Notes: generated by a model from the sequence alone, not told the origin. Shown: positions 34,328 through 42,099, counted from the stretch's first letter. The stretch: 42,464 nucleotides of DNA from Nostoc sp. MG11 (GCF_014904695.1 NZ_JACXXN010000042.1:1-42464); one strand, 5' to 3'. A program made the numbers and translations.

Positions 34328-34549
34328 TTGGAAAGGGTGAAATCACCGGAGGCTGTGTTTGTGGCAGCTTGTAAGGAGGGGAGGAAACCGGAAGCACAAC
34401 AGGCCAAGTCTGCTACGGTGGGCGCTTGGTTCGAGTGGGCTAGGCAGCAAAGGATTGTGATTGCTATGTCGGGGGAAGTTGTGTACACGCCGGATGGTGA
34501 GGCTGTGGCGTTGGCAGAGATGATGCGGCGGTATCCGATGCAGAGGTAG
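34328..34549 (+). CDS. Conserved-looking cyanobacterial protein of unknown function
   Basis: A 73-codon frame beginning after GGAAAGG. It contains SPEAVFVAACKEGRKPE, then WFEWARQQRIVIAMSGEVVYTPDGEAV and ends EMMRRYPM. The ending VVYTPDGE.V.L.EMMRRYP resembles a degraded fragment at 42004-42099 (LVYMPDGETVELLSMMRQFP). It may be a small free-standing protein or the C-terminus of a longer one; the upstream part shows no continuation. Confidence 0.55.
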   Translation: MERVKSPEAVFVAACKEGRKPEAQQAKSATVGAWFEWARQQRIVIAMSGEVVYTPDGEAVALAEMMRRYPMQR

Positions 34550-34672
34550 GGTTTATATAGGGTTTGCTGAAAAAGCAGGAGGCTGTAAAGCAAGGTTATT
34601 CATTGGTCTTTAAAGCCAGGTTAAACTAACAAAAAAGCATTTGCAATTAAAAAACACTCGTTAAGAATCTGT

Positions 34673-35674
34673 GTGACTTATCTTGATGGACTACTTTGGA
34701 CACAACAAAGCTGGCTTGAGCAAGCCAGTAGTTGGATTAATTGTGAGTTACATCAAAAAGACATCAAACGCATTGATTCAATTAAGCAGCTTCGCGTTCG
34801 TCACTGGTCAACAGTTCTGCAAATACCCACAAGCATCGGTAACATTTATTTCAAAGCAGTTGTATCAGAGCTTGCTTATGAAGCCGCACTTAGCCAAGTT
34901 CTATCGCATCGGTATCCTCAATGTATGCCACAAGTTTTAGCGATTAATGGGGAGCAAGGTTGGCTACTTATGCTTGATGGAGGGATGATGCTTCAGGACA
35001 CTCTGAAAATTGAAGATGACATTAAACATTGGCAGAATCTTTTACCAGTCTATACAAAATTGCAACAGGATTGTACCAAATATCTTAATGAGTTTCTGGA
35101 ACTGGGTGTGCCTGATCGTCGTTTAGCAATCTTGCCTGTTAGGTTTCAACAACTGCTAATGGATACCGAAACGTTAGGGCTGAATCAGCCTGGTGGAATT
35201 AATCTACTCGAATATCAGTGTTTACAGAATCAGGCTAACTTATTAGTTAAATTATGTGAAGAACTAGCGACCTTTGGTATACCAGAAACTTTGCATCATG
35301 GTGACTTACACGATGGGAACATCTTTATTTGCGATGGAAATTACTTGTTTTTTGACTGGGGTGATAGTAGCATCACTCATCCTTTTTTCAGCCTCCATAG
35401 TACCTACGATTGTTTGAAGAGGAGATTTAAATTAGCAAAAAATTCATCTTGGTTTGAGCGACTCAGAGCTTTCTACTTAGAACAATGGGCTGAATATGAG
35501 ACCAAGGAAAGACTGGAACAAGCGTTTGAGCTTGCTCAACAATTGTCTCCTATTGTTGCAGCTTTGAGGTGGCTGCCAGTTTTATCCACAATGGATGCAA
35601 TCCATCGAAACCAATACATGGAAGCAATTCCAAATTTGTTAAGGGAGTTTCTAAGCATGATCTCAGTTCGATGA
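34673..35674 (+). CDS. Aminoglycoside-phosphotransferase-like kinase
   Basis: A 333-residue member of the APH/choline-kinase-like fold. The ATP lysine is in IYFKAVV and its partner glutamate in LAYEAAL. The Brenner catalytic loop is LHHGDLHDGNIF and the metal motif FFDWGDSSITHPFFSL. This suits a small-molecule kinase; the target (antibiotic, sugar or amino alcohol) cannot be told. The frame begins at a GTG at 34673 with no ribosome site visible, so the start is uncertain. Intact, in a neighbourhood otherwise full of remnants. Confidence 0.83.
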   Translation: MTYLDGLLWTQQSWLEQASSWINCELHQKDIKRIDSIKQLRVRHWSTVLQIPTSIGNIYFKAVVSELAYEAALSQVLSHRYPQCMPQVLAINGEQGWLLMLDGGMMLQDTLKIEDDIKHWQNLLPVYTKLQQDCTKYLNEFLELGVPDRRLAILPVRFQQLLMDTETLGLNQPGGINLLEYQCLQNQANLLVKLCEELATFGIPETLHHGDLHDGNIFICDGNYLFFDWGDSSITHPFFSLHSTYDCLKRRFKLAKNSSWFERLRAFYLEQWAEYETKERLEQAFELAQQLSPIVAALRWLPVLSTMDAIHRNQYMEAIPNLLREFLSMISVR

Positions 35675-35676
35675 GG

Positions 35677-35769
35677 ATAAGTAAGCTGTTGTGAATCTAC
35701 TTCCCATCCTGCTGCTCGTAGCTGGGCATCGATGAGGCGACGTGTTTCTCTCTCATCCAGGTCAATATC
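35677..35769 (-). pseudogene. Type I restriction enzyme R subunit (HsdR), N-terminal stub
   Basis: The minus strand reads DIDLDERETRRLIDAQLRA then AGWEVDSQQLTY. This is the characteristic N-terminus of HsdR-like helicase/nuclease subunits. Nothing follows; the gene is cut within about 30 codons by the end of the kinase gene. Confidence 0.65.
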
Positions 35770-35833
35770 CCCTGCTTATTGTGGTGATCGCTTATCATAG
35801 AAAGAGATTGCGCTTGAAAGCGAGTTATACCTT

Positions 35834-35935
35834 ATGTCTGTGACAATCAAAGACTTAGAACAATTACAGTCACAGAATCCCGATTGGCAGATGGAGCTAG
35901 TAGAGGGAAACGGAAAACGGCTAGCTGGATGGTGA
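35834..35935 (+). pseudogene. Uma2-family nuclease N-terminal stub
   Basis: MSVTIKDLEQLQSQNPDWQ, then MELVEGN: the start of the Uma2 (DUF820) proteins, which are very abundant in cyanobacteria and have a PD-(D/E)XK fold. After VEGN the sequence diverges and stops; the catalytic residues are not reached. Confidence 0.7.
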
Positions 35936-36125
35936 AGAATTTGCATTGTAGCAGGATCAAAGAATTTTGGGAGAAAGCCAATTCGGAAAACCAACAACCA
36001 GATGCTAAAAAACGAGAACCAAATGCTGAGATTTCAGAGAAAGATGCTGGCTCTGAAGAAATGGGTGCTTTAAATCAAGCATCTATTTTAGGAAAAAGTC
36101 AGTCAGAGCAAGGGTTACAGGAAAC

Positions 36126-36154
36126 CTCACGAACTCTTTTGAAGAGTTCGTGAG
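36126..36154. repeat. 29-bp near-perfect palindrome
   Basis: CTCACGAACTCTT - TTG - AAGAGTTCGTGAG: 13-bp arms with a 3-base loop. It falls at the 3' end of the first unknown frame and just before the next inverted repeat. It could be a terminator or part of an inserted miniature element. Confidence 0.7.
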
Positions 36155-36159
36155 CTGTG

Positions 36160-36255
36160 TCTCTGACACGCTTTCAACAAACTGAGGCGACGCGACCCCC
36201 AAGGGAGCGTGAGCCGTCTCCTCACAGTGCAAAATCTCATAAAGCGTGTCAGAGA
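36160..36255. repeat. 96-bp element with 15-bp perfect inverted repeats
   Basis: TCTCTGACACGCTTT (36160-36174) is the exact complement of AAAGCGTGTCAGAGA (36241-36255). The 66 bases between are GC-richer and contain no gene. The layout resembles a MITE or a dispersed structured repeat. Confidence 0.65.
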
Positions 36256-36599
36256 ATGAAGTTGAGTTACCTGTGGTAACGGACTGCACATCGCTAACGC
36301 TTGTAGATGCTGCACGAGTCAATCTGCTTCGTTGTCAGAAGAAAATCAGGATTGTGGTGTTGAGCCGAAAGACTGTCATGAGGGTACTTGTTCCGCCGCG
36401 CCCATCGCACAAAATTTAACTGATTTGGTTGAACTTGCCCAAGCAAGCCTTCCCACTTCGTTAAAGACTGAAAACTCGGTTTCGGGTATAGAAGTCAAAG
36501 CAGATCATGAGGATGAAAATTCCGCCGCACCTGTGCCAAATCCTGAAAAGTGGTCACATGAGGCTATAGTTGCAAGGTCAAATCTGTGACCAGAACGTA

Positions 36600-37174
36600 T
36601 GCAGAAACTCAAACGAAATTAAACAACGATGTCTAACCATGTATGTAAATGGCATTGGTTTTCGTGCTATTGAGCGGCTGACTGGAGTCAATCATAATAT
36701 GGTAATAAATTGGGTAAAAGAAGTCGCTCTAAAATTACCAGATGCACCAGAACATTCAGAAATTCCTGCTATTTGCACAAGTCGATGAACTTGAAACTTT
36801 TGTGGGTAAAAAAAAACAAAATTTGGCTGTGGACAGCAGTAAACAATAGTCTTCCAGGTATTTTAGCTTGGACTCTAGGAGACCGTAGTGCCAAAACCTT
36901 TGCCAAACTGTGGAATAGGATTAAATGTTGGAAATGTTATTTTTACGTTACAGACGGATACCCAGTTTATCCATGTTTTATCGATGATTGTGACCAGATA
37001 ATAAAAAAAACCTACATGACACTCGTGATGTGAGAAAATACCAGATTAAGACATTATCTAGCACGCCTTCATCGCAAAACTCTTTGCTATTCTAAATCAG
37101 AAGAAATGCTTAAACTATCAATTCGATTGTTACTCCACTACCTCCATTATGGATTTTTACCCTTAGTAGCCTAA
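36600..37174 (+). pseudogene. IS1-family transposase, multiply inactivated
   Basis: Motifs in order: IKQRCLTMYVNGIGFRAIER with VNHNMVINWVKEV (InsA-type HTH), a frame change near 36776, VDELETFVGKKK, a second change in the A9 run near 36810, NKIWLWTAVN, CYFYVTDGYPVYPCFI with the catalytic aspartate, KTYMTLVM, then a TGA (37031-37033) where relatives have glycine in EGENTRLRHYLARLHRKTLCYSKSEE. The end LLLHYLHYG is normal. One of the changes lies in an A-tract like the IS1 frameshift site, but the others are plain decay. Confidence 0.82.
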
Positions 37175-37179
37175 TTCAT

Positions 37180-37376
37180 CCCGCAACTATGCAACGCCTA
37201 GAATTTATAGCACTTTACTCAAAGTTATTGCTCACAAGGCTGTTCCTGACCGTCCTGCTAGAAACGAACCACGAGTTCGTAAACGTCGTCTGAAAGCCAA
37301 ACCACGGCATGAATTACGCAAACAATTGCAAACTGCTTAAACCGCAAGTGTTTCAGCTTTTCTTAGTGCCATTCGG
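37180..37376 (+). mobile_element. Right end of a second IS4-type copy
   Basis: Encodes VIAHKAVPDRPARNEPRVRKRR, then KPRHELRKQLQTA and TAA at 37338-37340, followed by the IS terminus CTTTTCTTAGTGCCATTCG ending at 37376. It is the same element type as at 1-98. The larger front part of its transposase is absent, being replaced by the IS1 remnant. It interrupts an HlyD-type gene whose tail follows directly. Confidence 0.75.
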
Positions 37377-37593
37377 TTCTGATGCTTTGCTACCAGGTCA
37401 GATCTATCCTTTCTATCGCTTTCCTGCTAAGGTACGGTTAGAACAACAATCAATTTTAATTAATAGGCGTAAGGTATCTCTGCAATCTGGGATGTCAGTC
37501 AGTGGTAATATTAAGCTACGAGAGCGAACGGTGATGAGTATCTTTACCGATATGTTTAGTTCTAGTGTTGAAAGCCTCAAGTTTGTTCGTTAA
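37377..37593 (+). pseudogene. HlyD-family export adaptor, C-terminal remnant
   Basis: Directly after the IS end: LPGQIYPFYRFPAKVRLEQQ, then INRRKVSLQSGMSVSGNIKL, RERTVMSIFTDMF and SSSVESLKFVR-stop. This is the closing beta-barrel and C-terminal segment of cyanobacterial HlyD-like membrane-fusion proteins, which work with peptidase-containing ABC exporters of GG-leader peptides. About 85% of the gene, including the membrane anchor and hairpin, is lost. Confidence 0.75.
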
Positions 37594-37678
37594 TCTTTAA
37601 CTATAAAGAAGTAACGCTGAGGAACAGGGTTGGCTCCAATTAAGTCAAGATGACTGATCTGAGAGGGAGATACCGAGA

Positions 37679-38056
37679 ATGCTTTCTCAACGTCTTCAAC
37701 GCTTTTTCATTATCACTCTAGTGTTCTTGCTATTTTTAACAATAGCTAGCGGGATTTTTGCATACCAAGTTTCACCATTAAGAGATCCGAATTTTCAGCC
37801 CAATAGTGCAAATGGAGGTTCATTAATCCCTTGGATGAAAGGTGTCACCGAAGGGCATTGGTCATCAGGAGCTAATGTATTAGCATTTTTAGTTTCTACA
37901 AATCTCACGCTCATTAGTTGGCAACAAGGGATATTTAGTCAAGGTTATAATAAATGGCTACGTTTTATCCTGATAACAATTACATCAATAATGTTCTTTG
38001 TTTTTTTCTGGATTATATTTATGCTTCATTTATTATCACAATGGTTAGTTGATTAA
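37679..38056 (+). CDS. Small membrane protein of unknown function
   Basis: A 125-residue protein with three hydrophobic segments: RFFIITLVFLLFLTIASGIF (~8-28), NVLAFLVSTNLTLISW (~66-82) and FILITITSIMFFVFFWIIF (~97-117). The region between the first two, SPLRDPNFQPNSANGGSLIPW, is predicted to be outside or in a loop. It starts 85 bp after the HlyD remnant on the same strand, behind GAGAGGGAGA, and may have belonged to the same export operon. I do not recognise a family. Confidence 0.6.
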   Translation: MLSQRLQRFFIITLVFLLFLTIASGIFAYQVSPLRDPNFQPNSANGGSLIPWMKGVTEGHWSSGANVLAFLVSTNLTLISWQQGIFSQGYNKWLRFILITITSIMFFVFFWIIFMLHLLSQWLVD

Positions 38057-38113
38057 ACTACCTATTTAATCAAGCTCAGGCAGTGTAACTAAATGCTGAA
38101 TCACTGAACAGCG

Positions 38114-38296
38114 CTATAAAGAGGTAAAGTATTTCTTTTGTTGAAACCACTCATGGAACTTAACTAAAAAGTCATCGCTAACTAACCAACCTTGCTTCAC
38201 ATAAAAACCAATAATTTCTACTAATTCCTGATTGGTCTTTTGCTTATATTTTTGGCACTTAATACTCTCGAAGTATTCTTCTTGAAGTGCCTTCTT
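38114..38296 (-). pseudogene. C-terminal fragment of an unidentified small protein
   Basis: 60 codons open without an ATG: EYFESIKCQKYKQKTNQ, then IIGFYVKQGWLVSDDFL and HEWFQQKKYF. The even, amphipathic composition looks like real protein rather than chance. A stop precedes it at 38297. No family recognised. The rest of 38057-38463 holds nothing further. Confidence 0.4.
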
Positions 38297-38463
38297 TTAT
38301 GCCCAATCTGCCATCTCGCCTATAATTATCTTCCAGTTTCAGTAACTACGTGTGTAAGGCAATGCAGCACCCAATTTCTGGGAGTCGCTAATCTCAGGTA
38401 GGGAATAAGTGCTGGTGATACGATGGCGTAACCGCCCGCCTTCTTTTGATCGCTTCACTACCT

Positions 38464-38715
38464 TCATCGCAACTTCTTTACCTTAACTTCTGCTACTACT
38501 AATCCTTTAGAATTATTGTTTTCTATCAATCCTTTGGAATTATCAAATGCAAAAGTGTAATGAGTCACTTCAAGAACTTGATAGTCAGGGATGTCATAAC
38601 GACAAATACTCAGATAAATAGATTCTCCAACGCAAGGAACTCTCACAACATGAGTAGGAAACTTTTCAATCACACTGCCGCATTCATTGACAACTTGAAT
38701 TGAAACTCTGTACAT
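38464..38715 (-). CDS. Hypothetical protein
   Basis: An 83-residue protein with AAGGA about 10 bases before its ATG. It starts MYRVSIQVVNECGSV and has VPCVGESIYLSICRYDIPDYQVLEVTH-type alternating beta strands. Near the end an imperfect repeat occurs (NSKGLIENNNSKGLV), where one unit may have been duplicated inside a strand-turn. No domain recognised. Confidence 0.55.
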   Translation of the reverse strand: MYRVSIQVVNECGSVIEKFPTHVVRVPCVGESIYLSICRYDIPDYQVLEVTHYTFAFDNSKGLIENNNSKGLVVAEVKVKKLR

Positions 38716-38852
38716 ATTTCTACATCCTTATTTGCTTGGCGGCTAAAAACCTTGCTTCTGAGTAGAATCACCACACAGATGAAGCGAACGCATTAGATTA
38801 GCTGCTGTTAATTTAGAGCAGTTTTATTGTTTTTCAGGTATTTCATTTAAGG

Positions 38853-39161
38853 TTAATAACTAACTCCTTTCAAAAATTCCTCAAAACTCTGATACACGCT
38901 TTCATCCTGGCGTAAATCATCAATATTAAACTCTTTCTTCATCAACCCGAAACGGAACATCACATTTGAGCAACAACCGCCACGAACAGTATTCTCTAAA
39001 AACAGAACTGCACCAAAACACAATTTGGAATCAGAAGTGATTCGACCTTTTAAGGAATCAGAATAATCTACTGTTTTGTGACAATAGAAGGCTTTATCGT
39101 AGGTAATTCCGTTTAGAATATCATGCGCTTTTTCAGGAGAAAGCGCATAAGCTACAGATTT
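38853..39161 (-). pseudogene. Unidentified protein, C-terminal part (start lost)
   Basis: 102 codons: AYALSPEKAHDILNGITYD, KAFYCHKTVDYSDSLKGRI, CFGAVLFLENTVRGGCCSN and the tail DESVYQSFEEFLKGVSY. Codon usage and composition look genuinely coding, but a TAA stands just before it and there is no start codon. It ends against the IS630 element. Family not recognised. Confidence 0.45.
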
Positions 39162-39377
39162 TTAAAACGGACAGTCCTTATACCAATTCACGAAAAATCT
39201 GATGCGAATAAAGCATCAAGAATAAAACCCAACCTGTAATAGAAGCAACGATTGATGTGTTTAATTTCTCCAAACGCTTCCAGATAAATTGCCTCAATTC
39301 GTCTAATGTGACAAAGCTTTCCCAAGCTAAATGTCTTTTAACTTCCTCCCATAATCGTTCGATTGGATTAACTTGTG

Positions 39378-39418
39378 GTGAAGCTCGCCGGGTAGAGTAT
39401 CTACCCGGCAGACTTCAC
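39378..39418. repeat. 41-base palindromic insertion
   Basis: GTGAAG-CTC-GCCGGGTAGA-GTA-TCTACCCGGC-AGA-CTTCAC: nearly complete self-complementarity with a 3-base tip. Deleting exactly these 41 bases restores an uninterrupted IS630 transposase frame (QPPHTPQVNPIERLW), so it is an inserted mobile palindrome rather than native sequence. Confidence 0.85.
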
Positions 39419-39814
39419 GTGTATGTGGAGGTTGAAACAATAAAATTATATTCTCTGGTATCTGAAGATGCTGACTAAAATGAAAAGCTCCGTTATCTAA
39501 CTGAATAATATGGATATCTTGAGCATAAGTAGCTGAAAACTTTTCTAAAAATATATTAAAACAAGCTGCATTTAAATGAGAGAATTCCCAAACAAAATAC
39601 TCACCAGTTAACGGTTCTACTAATCCATATAAATAAAAATTCTCCCATTTCCATTGCATGATACCGATAGGCTTAGTAGCAAAGTTGGTAATTAATCTAC
39701 TCGCTTCAGTCTTCAACCCCACACGGCTTTCATCCTCGCTCCAATATCTAATTTTTCTTTGTCTATCTATTGGTGGTATGACATATTTCTTAATTACTTC
39801 TAGGTATTGCGGGA

Positions 39815-39823
39815 GTTTTTTTT
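39815..39823 (-). other. Probable programmed -1 frameshift site
   Basis: On the coding strand the frame reads TTT AAA AAA AAC TCC. A AAA AAC is a classical -1 slippery heptamer, and a -1 shift exactly joins the two transposase frames (next codons CTC CCG CAA). Frameshifting or slippage at such A-runs is usual in IS630 elements. I did not identify a downstream stimulatory structure. Confidence 0.65.
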
Positions 39824-40360
39824 AAACTCTTCTTTCGCTTCGGGCTGGTGTTTAACGCCTACTGCTCGCGGCACTTTTAGCTTCGCTTTCATTTGATAAC
39901 GCACTGTATCATGTACTACTTTATATGACGCTTCTACCCCCTCCACCGCTTTTAACCATGTTCGTATTTCTTCATAACTTTTAAATCCCTGCGGGTCATC
40001 CAGTTCTTTTGAAAGTTGCTCTCTTACCTCCGTGTTAATTATTGGTGGTTGCCCTGAACCTTTTTTTCTTGATACCAGACTGGTGATTCCCGATTCTGTA
40101 TAAGCCTTTAACCACCTTTGTACTGTCGCGCTTCCTCTTCCCAACACCACCGCCAAATCTTGTATTGTCTTTACCTGACTTATTTTCAGCAAGTACAATG
40201 CTTGAATACGTTCTTTCCCTAACGCTGTTTTTTGTTGTCTCAACAGATTATATAATTCCTCTGCTGATTCCAATATTTCTACTTTAGTGATTCCAGCCAT
40301 CTTTACTGGTTAATATTTAGTCCTCAATTATCTGTATCAGATTTTTAGTGAAATGGTATA

Positions 40361-40951
40361 AGCGTCGGTGACGGCGATACAATACGTGTGAGAACTGGCA
40401 ACAAAACTGTGACTGTGCGTTTAGCTTGCATTGATGCGCCTGAACTTAAACAAAGTCCTTGGGGACAGCAATCAACACTCAGACTTAAACAGTTGCTACC
40501 AGTAGGACAAACAATTACTCTACGTCCAATTGAAATTGACAAATACAAGCGCACTGTTGCAGAGATTTATGTGGGGAATCGTAGTATCAATGTCAATATG
40601 GTGCAAGAGGGACAGGCTGTTGTGTACAAGCAGTATCTCAAAAACTGCCCAGAATCTAAAGATAGTCTATTGCAAGGCGAAAATAGAGCCAAACAACAGC
40701 ATTTAGCTTTTTGGAGTCAAGCTAATCCTGTGATGCCTTGGGATTTTCGCAGAGGCATTAAAAAGACAACTTCCCAACCGACTCAACCCCAGCAACAGAA
40801 TACCTGCGATCCTTCTTACCCTGACTTTTGCATTCCCACCAATTCACCCGATTTGAATTGCCGAGATATTACCCAACGAAGATTTAAGGTGCTGCCACCT
40901 GACCCTCACGGCTTTGACCGAGATGGGGATGGCATCGGGTGTGAACGGTAG
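40361..40951 (+). pseudogene. Thermonuclease (SNase-like) with C-terminal excalibur domain, N-terminus severed by IS630
   Basis: From the IS border the frame reads SVGDGDTIRVRTGNKTVTVRLACIDAPE, the SNase core with the metal aspartates and the R of VRLACIDAPE. It continues YKRTVAEIYVGNRSINVNMVQEGQAVVY, then MPWDFRRG. A proline/glutamine linker leads to an excalibur-like calcium motif, DRDGDGIGCE, at the end. Joining the flanks across the IS gives NGQSLSVGDGDTIRV in frame, but a TAA lies just before, so the signal peptide part is lost. An internal ATG-less GTG start could still yield a product. Intact relatives are secreted nucleases. Confidence 0.82.
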
Positions 40952-40973
40952 AAAATTTAAGAACAGTCAGCTA

Positions 40974-41174
40974 TTAGCCAGTCAACTTAATCACACCTTG
41001 GTTCACTAAATATTCAAACTGAGAATAGTGCTGTGTTTGCTCTCGCAACAACTTAAGTTGCTCGTAGGTAATAATGTGTAATCCTGGACGGACAACATAA
41101 CCTTCAATAATGATGCTTTGGGGCTGCTGGCTATCGGTGCGTTTGTAGGTAATTGAAGGCATATTTGCAATCAT
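40974..41174 (-). CDS. Hypothetical protein
   Basis: A 66-residue protein: MPSITYKRTDSQQPQSIII, then EGYVVRPGLHIITYEQLKLL and QFEYLVNQGVIKL. The pattern (a short strand region, then a helix, then a G-x-I strand) is like small phage- or element-borne proteins of unknown role. The start may be 41174 or the second ATG at 41162. No ribosome site stands out. Confidence 0.5.
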   Translation of the reverse strand: MIANMPSITYKRTDSQQPQSIIIEGYVVRPGLHIITYEQLKLLREQTQHYSQFEYLVNQGVIKLTG

Positions 41175-41434
41175 ATAAGTCAGAACTGATCACTAGAAGA
41201 GAGTTTGACTCTTCACTCTATTACAGCTTACACAAGTTCCGATATTAGGTGAGTATAGTACGAGCGAATACCGAAGCGCACAAAGGACTCCCAGAAAAGC
41301 AATACTTGTGGGGTGCGGGTTTTATGAATAGGGAGAAGCAAAAGATTACGTTACGATAGAATTAGGCAACAAAGACGTGTTTAGTGAGCATAACTGACAC
41401 TTTACAGGTTTGAAATAAATCGGAGTTAAACGTT

Positions 41435-41923
41435 ATCGGAATTCAAAAGCAATTAATTAACTCGCAAATCAAGTCACATCAAGTCTTCTTGATTGACCAC
41501 GAGAATAATAATCGTGGTTTGACCAACACACATGAGGCGCTACAGCTAGCCGAGAGCCTTGAGCTTGACCTAGTTCTAGTCTCTGAAGGTAAAGAGACTC
41601 CAGTCGCAAAGATTCTTAACTATGGCAAGCTTCAGTATCAAAAGAAAAAGCGTCAGGCACAGAGTGCTAGACCAGTAGTAAAAGAAGTTCGGTTCGGTCT
41701 AAATGTGGGTGTGGCTGATTATAAGTTACGCATTGAACAAGCAATTGGGTGGTTGAGTAAAGGCGATTCCGTGAAATTTGCTGTGCGTTTACGAGGTCGA
41801 GAACATCAATATCGTGAGCAAGCTGGAGAATTACTAGACCGGGTTGTAACTGATCTTAGTTCAGTAGGTAAAGTCCAGTCGCTTGATAAACGCTCACTAA
41901 TTGCTCTAGTCATTCCTGCCTAA
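41435..41923 (+). CDS. infC-like: Translation initiation factor IF-3-like protein with non-AUG start
   Basis: A 162-codon frame with both IF-3 domains. The N-terminal domain has INSQIKSHQVFLIDHENN, then EALQLAESLELDLVLVSEGKETPVAKILNYGKLQYQKKK (given in parts), the linker and the C-terminal VKEVRFGLNVGVADYKLRIEQA, GDSVKFAVRLRGREHQ and LIALVIPA. Homology starts before the first ATG (41489). The only well-placed ribosome site is GGAG at 41422-41425, nine bases before an ATC codon at 41435, with ATT at 41441 as alternative. A rare start (AUU/AUC) is known for infC. The sequence is divergent from housekeeping IF-3, so it is probably a paralogue. Confidence 0.82.
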   Translation: MGIQKQLINSQIKSHQVFLIDHENNNRGLTNTHEALQLAESLELDLVLVSEGKETPVAKILNYGKLQYQKKKRQAQSARPVVKEVRFGLNVGVADYKLRIEQAIGWLSKGDSVKFAVRLRGREHQYREQAGELLDRVVTDLSSVGKVQSLDKRSLIALVIPA

Positions 41924-41943
41924 ATTAATTTTTTAGAGATATA

Positions 41944-41993
41944 GTGACGTTCTGCCGCGTTACATTCGCAGAGTCAACGGGGAAGAACGTCAC
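41944..41993. repeat. Inverted repeat after the IF-3-like gene
   Basis: GTGACGTTCT (41944-41953) and AGAACGTCAC (41984-41993) form a perfect 10-bp stem with a 30-base loop, 20 bases after the stop codon. It may serve as a terminator or be a short dispersed repeat. Confidence 0.5.
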
Positions 41994-42003
41994 ATCAGCA
42001 TTT

Positions 42004-42099
42004 TCATGCCTCACTCGGAAACTGCCGCATCATCGAGAGCAACTCCACCGTTTCCCCATCTGGCATATAAACAAGCCAGTCGGATTGTTGTACCAACCA
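42004..42099 (-). pseudogene. Remnant related to the unknown protein at 34328
   Basis: The minus strand reads SDWLVYMPDGETVELLSMMRQFPSEA (by parts) and a stop, with no start. It resembles VVYTPDGEAVALAEMMRRYP of the protein at 34328-34549. Only this tail is present. Confidence 0.4.

Larger units (their letters stand above)
35905..36589 (+). pseudogene. Unidentified hydrophilic protein, interrupted by palindromes
   Basis: After the Uma2 break a shifted frame reads GKRKTASWMVKNLH, CSRIKEFWEKANSENQQ and a Glu/Ser-rich stretch to a stop at 36153. A second frame resumes near 36275 and runs to 36589, containing CGVEPKDCHEGTC and NLTDLVELAQASLPTSL. The two parts share a hydrophilic character and are separated by two inverted repeats (36126-36255), so they may be one gene split by insertion. 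I do not recognise the family; the composition resembles linker parts of cyanobacterial plasmid replication proteins, which is only a guess. Confidence 0.4.
39178..40300 (-). pseudogene. IS630-family transposase (frameshift-fused), with an internal insertion
   Basis: The first frame (40300-39800, MAGITKVEILESAEEL) is the HTH part with GRGSATVQRWLKAY. At the A8 run (39816-39823) a -1 shift joins it to LPQYLEVIKKY and YWSEDESRVGLKTEASR with the first catalytic aspartate, IIQLDNGAFHFSQ with the second, and QPPHT. There a 41-base palindrome (39378-39418) interrupts. Removing it restores TPQVNPIERLWEEVKRHLAW with the catalytic glutamate and the normal end FRELV. The shift at A AAA AAC looks programmed; the palindrome insertion is the only clear lesion. 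Confidence 0.85.
39178..40361 (-). mobile_element. IS630-family insertion sequence
   Basis: The ends are inverted repeats: TTATACCAATTCACGAAAAA (39178 on) and, from the other side, TTATACCATTTCACTAAAAA (complement, ending 40361), continuing ATCTGAT in both. TA dinucleotides stand at both borders as expected for IS630. It carries one transposase gene read in two frames and separates the 5' end of a thermonuclease gene from its body. Confidence 0.85.

Noticed and set aside
36776-36820. Programmed frameshift in the IS1 copy
   Set aside because: An A-run is present, but a second independent shift and a stop codon make plain decay the simpler reading.
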